The notes beneath the pieces were generated by a model, which was not told where the DNA came from, made no database searches, and worked only from the letters and a program-made list of their open reading frames with translations. Below, one piece after another: positions 58,907 to 64,000 of a stretch of 64,000 nucleotides of DNA. Origin of the DNA: CAZRWD01 sp964603785 (GTDB lineage Bacteria; Fermentibacterota; Fermentibacteria; Fermentibacterales; Fermentibacteraceae); assembly GCA_964603785.1 (NCBI GenBank), contig CAZRWD010000002.1, forward strand, positions 62,001 to 126,000, read 5' to 3'. The position numbers and the translations under genes were made by a program. Numbering within the stretch: position 1 is the first letter of the stretch; every line of letters starts with the position of its first letter.

Positions 58907-59985
58907 CTGAGCGCCCTCGTGAACATGTCGAACAGGAAGTCGGTGTCGTCCGGGCCCGGCGATGCCTCGGGATGGAACTGGGCGCCGAAGAAGGGCCGTG
59001 AGATGTGGATGATGCCCTCGTTCGTCCCGTCGTTGCAGTTGAAGAACCACTCGCGCCAGTCCTCCGGGAGGGTCGATGCGTCGACCGCGAATCCGTGGTT
59101 CTGGGAGGTGATGTAGCAGCGGTGGCTGCCGGTCTCCACGCAGGCCTGGTTCTGCCCCCTGTGTCCGTACGGCAGCTTGTAGGTCGACGCGCCGGCCGCG
59201 AGTGCGAGTATCTGGGCGCCGAGGCAGATGCCCAGGACGGGCCTGTCGCCCGTGAGCGCCCTTCTCGTGTTCTCAATGGTGGCCGTGCAGGTCCGCGGAT
59301 CCCCGGGGCCGTTCGAGAGGACCACGCCGTCGGCGTCCTCCGCGGTGAAGTCGTGGTCCCAGGGGACCCGGAGCACCGACAGGCCCCTGCCCGTGAGCGC
59401 CCTCACGATGCCCGCCTTGACCCCGCAGTCCGCGAGGACGACCCTCCTGCCTCCCGGTGGGCCGTGCAGGACGGGCTCCCGGCAGCTCACCTCCGCCGCG
59501 GGGTTCCGGACGCCGTTGTCCCCGGGGACCGCGGGAGGCTCCATCCCGTCGGGGACGATGGCTCCCGGCATGGATCCGAGGCTGCGGATCCTCCTGGTCA
59601 CCGCCCGGGTGTCCACGCAGGAGATCCCCGGCACTCCGCTGGATTCCAGCCAGTCCGACAGCGAGGTGGCGGCCGCGTGATGCGAGTGGTGGTGCCCGTG
59701 CTCGACGACGACCACACCGGCGACCCTTATGCGGTCGGATTCGAAGCCCGCGGGCAGCCCGTCCTCGAACCCCATCGCCGGGACACCGTAGTTCCCCTGC
59801 AGCGGATAGGTGAAGACGAGTATCTGGCCCAGGTAGGAGGGATCGGTCAGGCTCTCGGGATAGCCGACCATGCCGGTGGTGAAGACCACCTCGCCCCCGG
59901 CGGGGAGCACCGCGCCGAAGGACCTGCCCCGGAAGGCGGAGCCGTCCTCCAGCAGCAGCGAGCAGTTCGTCCCGGAGCCTTCCAT
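58903..59985 (-). CDS. carA: Carbamoyl-phosphate synthase small (glutaminase) subunit
   Basis: 360 residues, typical for CarA. N-terminal CPSase domain with LLLEDGSAFRGRSFGA, GMVGYPESLTDPSYLGQI and the HHHSHHA stretch near 125. C-terminal class I glutaminase with SNGPGDPRTC, nucleophile in ICLGAQILALAAGA and the catalytic His/Glu in FHPEASPGPDD. ATG 59985 is chosen by family length. It lies nine bases after a TATGAT box without a clear Shine-Dalgarno. Operon order carA-carB-argR. Confidence 0.95.
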   Translation of the reverse strand: MEGSGTNCSLLLEDGSAFRGRSFGAVLPAGGEVVFTTGMVGYPESLTDPSYLGQILVFTYPLQGNYGVPAMGFEDGLPAGFESDRIRVAGVVVVEHGHHHSHHAAATSLSDWLESSGVPGISCVDTRAVTRRIRSLGSMPGAIVPDGMEPPAVPGDNGVRNPAAEVSCREPVLHGPPGGRRVVLADCGVKAGIVRALTGRGLSVLRVPWDHDFTAEDADGVVLSNGPGDPRTCTATIENTRRALTGDRPVLGICLGAQILALAAGASTYKLPYGHRGQNQACVETGSHRCYITSQNHGFAVDASTLPEDWREWFFNCNDGTNEGIIHISRPFFGAQFHPEASPGPDDTDFLFDMFTRALR

Positions 59986-59994
59986 GTTCCGGCG

Positions 59995-60000
59995 ATCATA
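59995..60000 (-). promoter_or_regulatory. Candidate -10 box for carA (near-leaderless)
   Basis: The minus strand reads TATGAT (five of six to TATAAT), nine bases before ATG 59985. A start 6-8 bases downstream would leave only a few bases of leader. There is no strong -35. The rest of the 59-base gap to 60045 shows nothing. Confidence 0.4.
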
Positions 60001-60044
60001 GGCAAGCGGCATGCAGGCGGCCATGTCTGCCGCCCGGCCGGGCG

Positions 60045-60776
60045 TCAGAGCGAGATCTGCCGCCTGATGGTCACTCCGAGCCGGATCTCGTCGTCGGTCG
60101 CACCCGCCGGGAGGTTCCTCGTGCCCACCGCCCAGCTGTTCCCGAAGACCATCCCGAACTGGTGGCCCCAGGTGTTCATCCTCAGCCCTGCACACCAGGC
60201 GTCCATCGAATCGGCCTCGAAACCCTCGGCCCCGTCCCTGGCGGGCCAGTACTCGCCCTGGAGGGAGACCGCTCCGGAGAGGGCGGCGCTCGCGCCGAAA
60301 CCCAGTCCGGTCCTCTCCTCGCGGGAGTCCCAGCCCAGGTTCGCCGTGATGGATGCGACGTCCCCGAGATCCATGGTCTCCAGGGAGAGGAGTCCGTAGA
60401 AGCCGCTCTCCCTGTCGTCCGCCGTCACCTCCACCGTGTACCAGTGGCCGGAGATGTGGAAGGACGACTGGATGGCGCCTATGAACCCGTTGTAGCCCCC
60501 GCCGGCCGTGTACTCCCCTCCCGCGCGGATATGGGAGAGGTCGATCTCCACTCCCGGCGTGACGAAGCTCCTCAGCGACAGGGAGATGTTCGCCCCGAGA
60601 TCGGCTCCGAAGAAGTCGTCTATCATGTCGTCGAAGGCCTCGCCCAGGAACCTGTGCTGGACCTGGAACTCCGACTTGCCCGGCTCCATGGAGTACGGGC
60701 TGACGAGGTTGGGCATCCCCTCCTCGTACCCTACGCTCCCGGCCGTTGCGATGAGGACGAGCAGAATCGCAGCCAT
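60045..60776 (-). CDS. Outer-membrane beta-barrel-like protein (DUF5777-like)
   Basis: 243 residues. A short signal-like start (MAAILLVLIATAGSVGY) is followed by MEPGKSEFQVQHRFLGE, resembling the start of DUF5777 barrels, then alternating beta strands ending in a C-terminal RRQISL. The strand pattern suggests a barrel with about 10-12 strands. It directly follows a DOMON lipoprotein gene by 21 bases, a pairing I recall from Bacteroidota. Function unknown. Confidence 0.55.
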   Translation of the reverse strand: MAAILLVLIATAGSVGYEEGMPNLVSPYSMEPGKSEFQVQHRFLGEAFDDMIDDFFGADLGANISLSLRSFVTPGVEIDLSHIRAGGEYTAGGGYNGFIGAIQSSFHISGHWYTVEVTADDRESGFYGLLSLETMDLGDVASITANLGWDSREERTGLGFGASAALSGAVSLQGEYWPARDGAEGFEADSMDAWCAGLRMNTWGHQFGMVFGNSWAVGTRNLPAGATDDEIRLGVTIRRQISL

Positions 60777-60797
60777 TTCCCTCCTCCCGTCAGCCTC

Positions 60798-61340
60798 CTA
60801 CTGGAGCTGGATGGTTGTCGTCGTTACGAACTCGTGCTGGGTCGAGAAGTCGTCGGCCGCATCCGGCCCGCGCGCGAGTATCACGGTGTAGCTGGCCCCC
60901 CTCTCGAGGGCCTTGTCGTACGGGTCGCCCGAATCCATAGGGATCGAGAAGGCGATGGTCGTAGCGCCCGCTGCCTCCGATCCCCCGAGGGTGAGGATGT
61001 CGTCGGTCCCTCCCATGAGGGTGTCCGCACGGTGGCTGGTCGGAGCGTTGCCCCAGTCGTCCCGGGCGAAGGCCGTCGATCCGGCGACGTATCCGATGAT
61101 GAAGTCGGCATCCTGCATCATGAACGAGGGATCGAGACCGGCCGCCACCCAGCCCGTGGTCGGGCCGGTCAGCTCCATCTGAAGTATGCTGTCCCCCGCC
61201 AGCCATCCGAGGGTGAACCCGTCGACGGTCTTCTCCATCCACACGGGATCGCCTGAAGGACCGGATGCGTCGCTGCCGCATCCGGCGAACGGCAGCACGG
61301 CGACCAGGACTGCTGCGGGTATCCACTTGCCGATGGTCAT
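60798..61340 (-). CDS. DOMON-domain lipoprotein
   Basis: 180 residues. The N-terminus MTIGKWIPAAVLVAVLPFAGC ends in a lipobox-type Cys at 21, then a Ser/Gly linker and a DOMON-type sandwich: DGFTLGWLAGDSILQMELTG, GWVAAGLDPSFMMQDADFII and later ATTIAFSIPMDSGD. DOMON domains often bind haem or sugars; a Met pair (FMMQDAD) sits where some haem-binding DOMONs have a ligand. Start at ATG 61340 after a GAGGGGAG ribosome site. Confidence 0.78.
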   Translation of the reverse strand: MTIGKWIPAAVLVAVLPFAGCGSDASGPSGDPVWMEKTVDGFTLGWLAGDSILQMELTGPTTGWVAAGLDPSFMMQDADFIIGYVAGSTAFARDDWGNAPTSHRADTLMGGTDDILTLGGSEAAGATTIAFSIPMDSGDPYDKALERGASYTVILARGPDAADDFSTQHEFVTTTTIQLQ

Positions 61341-61459
61341 CGCGAGTCTCCCCTCGTTTTGCAGTGTCCGGCGCCGCCCGGGGCGCCTGCCTCCGAGGAA
61401 TATAGTCGCCCCCGGCGCGGTAGAAGACTGTGAAAGGGTTTCAACCGGAGGTGACCGTG

Positions 61460-62755
61460 ATGTCTGCGATTCTTGTCCTCTCGATGATCGCCGCAACGAG
61501 GCCCGGGGCGGCCCCCGACTACGCACAGGTCGTCCGGAGCGTGGCCGAGATGACCTGGAACTACGACGTCTGCGAGATGGCGTCGAGGTACGGCTTCGAC
61601 GTGGTCAACGTGACCTGGGAGGACACCGGGAGGTACTACGGGTCCTGCTGGGGTCCCAACATCAGCGACCTGACCATCCAGGTCCATCACGACGACGGGG
61701 CGGGGAACACAGCGCTGACATGCATGCCCGTCATACGCTACCCGAACTTCTACGACCTCTCCGCCGACCTCGACCCGGACCTCTTCTACATGCTGGTGGG
61801 CAACGAGCGCGGCGAGGACCTCGAGCCGGTCTCGCTGACGGAGTATGTGGACAACCTGAGGTTCTTCCTCCACGATCCGGGTTCGTGGAGGGGCGGCCGC
61901 ACGAGCCTGCTCGCCGACAGGGACAGCGTAGTCCTGGTGAGCGCCCAGGCGGTCTTCCTGCCCATCCAGGAGGACGGCATGGCGACGTTCAACCCGGTGC
62001 TGTTCAACTACCAGTCCTACGAGGACAATCCCGCCGTGCTGGCCATCCTCTGCACGCGCGAGGGAACGAGCGCCACGATAATCGACAACACCCGGGATCC
62101 GGTCCCGGGGGCATGGTCGTGGGGGCAGAGGCTCTTCTTCAACGAGGACGGGCAGCGGGCATGCCTCACCGGCCAGCGTCTCACCGACTTCCGGGACGAT
62201 GGAGGCGACGGCGGCCAGACGGTTTCCGCGGCCGGTGAAGAGGGCCTGAACATGATGCTGCTCATACAGATCCCCCTGAAGCAGAAGACACCCCGCAACA
62301 CCTGGTTCGACTGCTGCGACTGCTGCTGCGAGAGCGCCGCGGCCCCGTCGGGCGGCGCCATGGGCAGGGGGGTCTCGGACGTCGAGGAGGCCGTCATCGG
62401 CCACGGCGAACTGGAGGGCCCATTCACCGAGATCGACGGGCTGAGGATAGAGCGCGACCCGGCCTTCCCGATAAGGGTCACCGTGCAGTTCTACAAGGCC
62501 ACCTCGAACGGCGTCGTGACCGAGGATGACATCAGGGAGATCAACGAGCAGATCCAGAGGGTGTACGAGGATGCCTCCTACATCGGCTCGCTCGTCCTCC
62601 CCGAGTACGGGACCCACAGACCGACCGACTGGGACAGGCACGAGGTCGACCGCCACCTCTACGGCTACTGGGAGGAGACCCGGCGTCAGCTGCTCCTGAG
62701 GATCGGACGCCCCGACCTGATCGACGGCAACGCCTGGGACGTCACGGAAGACTGA
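61460..62755 (+). CDS. Exported protein of unknown function with a CCDCCC cysteine cluster
   Basis: 431 residues. A short signal peptide (MSAILVLSMIAATRPGAA) is followed by a beta-rich domain of about 230 residues, a cysteine-dense segment FDCCDCCCES near 283-292, a Gly/Ala linker, and a C-terminal mixed domain (about 310-420, with FYKATSNGVVTEDDIREINE). I do not recognise a family. The ATG at 61460 follows GGAGGT by seven bases, as in the unknown exported gene at 12138. A TATAGT at 61401-61406 could be its -10. It is transcribed divergently from the DOMON gene. Confidence 0.62.
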   Translation: MSAILVLSMIAATRPGAAPDYAQVVRSVAEMTWNYDVCEMASRYGFDVVNVTWEDTGRYYGSCWGPNISDLTIQVHHDDGAGNTALTCMPVIRYPNFYDLSADLDPDLFYMLVGNERGEDLEPVSLTEYVDNLRFFLHDPGSWRGGRTSLLADRDSVVLVSAQAVFLPIQEDGMATFNPVLFNYQSYEDNPAVLAILCTREGTSATIIDNTRDPVPGAWSWGQRLFFNEDGQRACLTGQRLTDFRDDGGDGGQTVSAAGEEGLNMMLLIQIPLKQKTPRNTWFDCCDCCCESAAAPSGGAMGRGVSDVEEAVIGHGELEGPFTEIDGLRIERDPAFPIRVTVQFYKATSNGVVTEDDIREINEQIQRVYEDASYIGSLVLPEYGTHRPTDWDRHEVDRHLYGYWEETRRQLLLRIGRPDLIDGNAWDVTED

Positions 62756-62771
62756 TCCCTCCCCCCCATGC

Positions 62772-62799
62772 ACGGGCGGCTCCCCCCGGGGCCGCCCGT
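62772..62799 (+). terminator. Hairpin after the Cys-cluster exported gene
   Basis: ACGGGCGGC and GCCGCCCGT form a perfect 9-bp stem around a 10-base loop, just past the stop at 62755. No T run follows, so termination is probable but not proven. Confidence 0.5.
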
Positions 62800-62876
62800 C
62801 CGCATCCGGCCATCCCCCGGGGGCGGCTTGCAGCGTTCCGCCGGAACAGTCATAGATCGCCCTCGGAGGTTTCGGA

Positions 62877-64000
62877 GTGGAGATGTCCGCAGTCGCCGTC
62901 TTCGTCCTCACATATCTCCTGATAGCAGCCAGGGAGCTCAGGTTCCTGCCCCTCGGCAGGCCCGCCGGAGCCCTTCTGGGCGCCTTCCTCATGGTGGCTT
63001 CGGGGGTGCTCACGCCGGCGGAGTCGTTCGCGGCGGTCGACTGCGACACGATCCTCCTGCTCTTCGCCATGATGCTGCTGGCCGCCTATCTCGAGGATGC
63101 CGGCCTCTTCGGTCGGATATCAGGGATCGCGCTGTCCGCCTGCAGGAGCCCGGCTGCGCTCCTGACCGCAACCAGCCTGTCCGCCGCCGTCCTCTCGGCG
63201 TTCCTCGTCAACGACACGGTATGCGTATTCATGACTCCGATCGTACTCATGACCGTGCGCAGGGCGGGGCTGAACCCGGGCCCGTTCCTCATTGCCCTGG
63301 CCACCGGCGCCAACATCGGGAGCGCGGCCACCCTGGTCGGGAACCCGCAGAACATGATGATCGGCTCGATGAGCGGATATGGTTTCGCCGCATTCGCATG
63401 GCGCTGCCTCCCGGCCGTGGCCGCGGCCCTCGCCGTGAACACGGCCCTCCTGCACGTCTACTACGGGAGGAGGCTCGGATCGGTCCCGAAGGCCGACGGA
63501 GCGGAATGCCCCGGGCATGCCGGGGGCGGGAGGATCCCCCTCGAGATCGCAGTCTCGCTGTGCGTCGTCGCAGCTCTTTTCGCGGGCCTGCACATGGGCT
63601 ACTCGGCGCTGGCCGGCGTACTCGCGCTCATGGTCGCAAGGAGGCGCAACCCGGCGGGCGTGTTCGCAAGGGTCGACTGGACCCTGCTGGTCTTCTTCGC
63701 TTCGCTCTTCATGGTGGTCGCCGGCCTGGAGAGGACGGGTCTCGTCTCCCGCGCATGGGACGGAGCAGCCCCCCTGTTCGGCTTCCACGACGCCGGGGGG
63801 CTTGCCGCCTTCAGCGCCTTCCTGGCCGCCGGATCCAACATCGTCTCGAACGTGCCCATGACGCTCCTCTCCGGACCGCACCTGGGCGTACTGGGGAACC
63901 CGGACCTGGGCTGGCCTCTGCTGGGCTTCGTGACGACCGTGGCGGGCAACCTGACGCTGGTCGGATCGGTGGCCAACATCATAGTCGCGGAGAGGGCGGG
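62877..64000 (+). CDS. ArsB/SLC13-type anion permease, 3' end cut by window
   Basis: At least 374 residues, open to the window end. About nine hydrophobic segments are visible. Family motifs are TGANIGSAATLVGNPQN in the first half and GNLTLVGSVANIIV near the visible end, the paired re-entrant loops of the ion-transporter superfamily that includes ArsB, CitT/DASS and NhaD. It may carry arsenite, a dicarboxylate or sulfate; the substrate is not determined. GTG 62877 has GGAGGT six bases upstream; ATG 62883 is in frame and possible. Confidence 0.8.
   Translation, partial: MEMSAVAVFVLTYLLIAARELRFLPLGRPAGALLGAFLMVASGVLTPAESFAAVDCDTILLLFAMMLLAAYLEDAGLFGRISGIALSACRSPAALLTATSLSAAVLSAFLVNDTVCVFMTPIVLMTVRRAGLNPGPFLIALATGANIGSAATLVGNPQNMMIGSMSGYGFAAFAWRCLPAVAAALAVNTALLHVYYGRRLGSVPKADGAECPGHAGGGRIPLEIAVSLCVVAALFAGLHMGYSALAGVLALMVARRRNPAGVFARVDWTLLVFFASLFMVVAGLERTGLVSRAWDGAAPLFGFHDAGGLAAFSAFLAAGSNIVSNVPMTLLSGPHLGVLGNPDLGWPLLGFVTTVAGNLTLVGSVANIIVAERA

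Noticed and set aside
1..64000. tRNA, rRNA or riboswitch genes
   Set aside because: Intergenic gaps are all short, and none showed a tRNA-like or conserved riboswitch structure I could recognise by eye.

Overview
This is a GC-rich bacterial chromosomal segment, densely coded on both strands, with many ATGA/GTGA stop-start overlaps and heavy use of AGG arginine codons. I see no mobile element, CRISPR array, rRNA or tRNA, and no intergenic gap above 300 bases. Several genes are of types I associate with the Bacteroidota/FCB superphylum: a PorX-type response regulator, PEP-synthase-like proteins with pseudo-receiver domains, a DUF5777-like barrel and a CarB of the eukaryote/Bacteroidota sequence type. 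Other genes point to strict anaerobic fermentation: NfnAB, an Stn/NuoEFG-like complex and an ORP/Mrp cluster. An uncultivated anaerobic FCB lineage, for example near Fermentibacterota or Eisenbacteria, is my inference; no marker gene here proves it.

Layout. (1) 6-7586, minus: a seven-gene operon with a LarA-like protein, a sensor kinase, a PorX-like PglZ response regulator, TsaE, TsaB, a RimI-purine nucleoside phosphorylase fusion and FolC. (2) 7683-13040: a Tim44/TerB-like membrane protein, a GT39-like membrane glycosyltransferase, exonuclease III and a secreted unknown. (3) 13006-28771, minus: a long run. Transcribed in order it encodes NfnA, NfnB, a receiver-RAM regulator, a three-subunit flavin-based transhydrogenase-like complex (NuoE-, NuoF- and GltD/NuoG-like), a methyltransferase, a deacetylase-like protein, a radical SAM protein, and a kinase with an AAA+ response regulator. 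(4) 28814-31792 and 40875-43199: two PEP-synthase-like ATP-binding proteins that lack the phosphohistidine and PEP-binding domains. (5) 31990-33351: glutamate dehydrogenase, followed by a strong terminator and a methyltransferase.

(6) 34289-40847, plus: a sigma-54 activator, then an operon behind a good -24/-12 promoter. It encodes NifX-like proteins, DUF5320, an FTR-like Fe-S protein, two MinD-ferredoxin ATPases, a Mrp-ORP fusion and a thioesterase, resembling the orange-protein cluster of Desulfovibrio. (7) 43267-46665, minus: exported beta-propellers, a 13-residue tandem-repeat protein and a SagB-like nitroreductase. (8) 46745-52535, plus: a GGDEF-STAND-TPR protein, then a persulfide-dioxygenase/rhodanese protein with two YeeE/YedE transporter halves. 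(9) 52590-59985, minus: DUF3795, MATE exporter, nucleotidyltransferase, and carA-carB-argR. (10) 60045-64000: a DOMON lipoprotein with a beta-barrel-like protein, a secreted Cys-cluster unknown, and an anion permease cut by the window end.

How the genes fit together: the NfnAB and Stn-like complexes would balance NADH, NADPH and ferredoxin. Glutamate dehydrogenase and carAB-argR connect nitrogen to arginine and pyrimidine synthesis. Two-component, sigma-54 and cyclic-di-GMP-type regulators are unusually common. Four genes without a Shine-Dalgarno sequence have a -10-like box 6-9 bases before the ATG, suggesting leaderless transcription is used.
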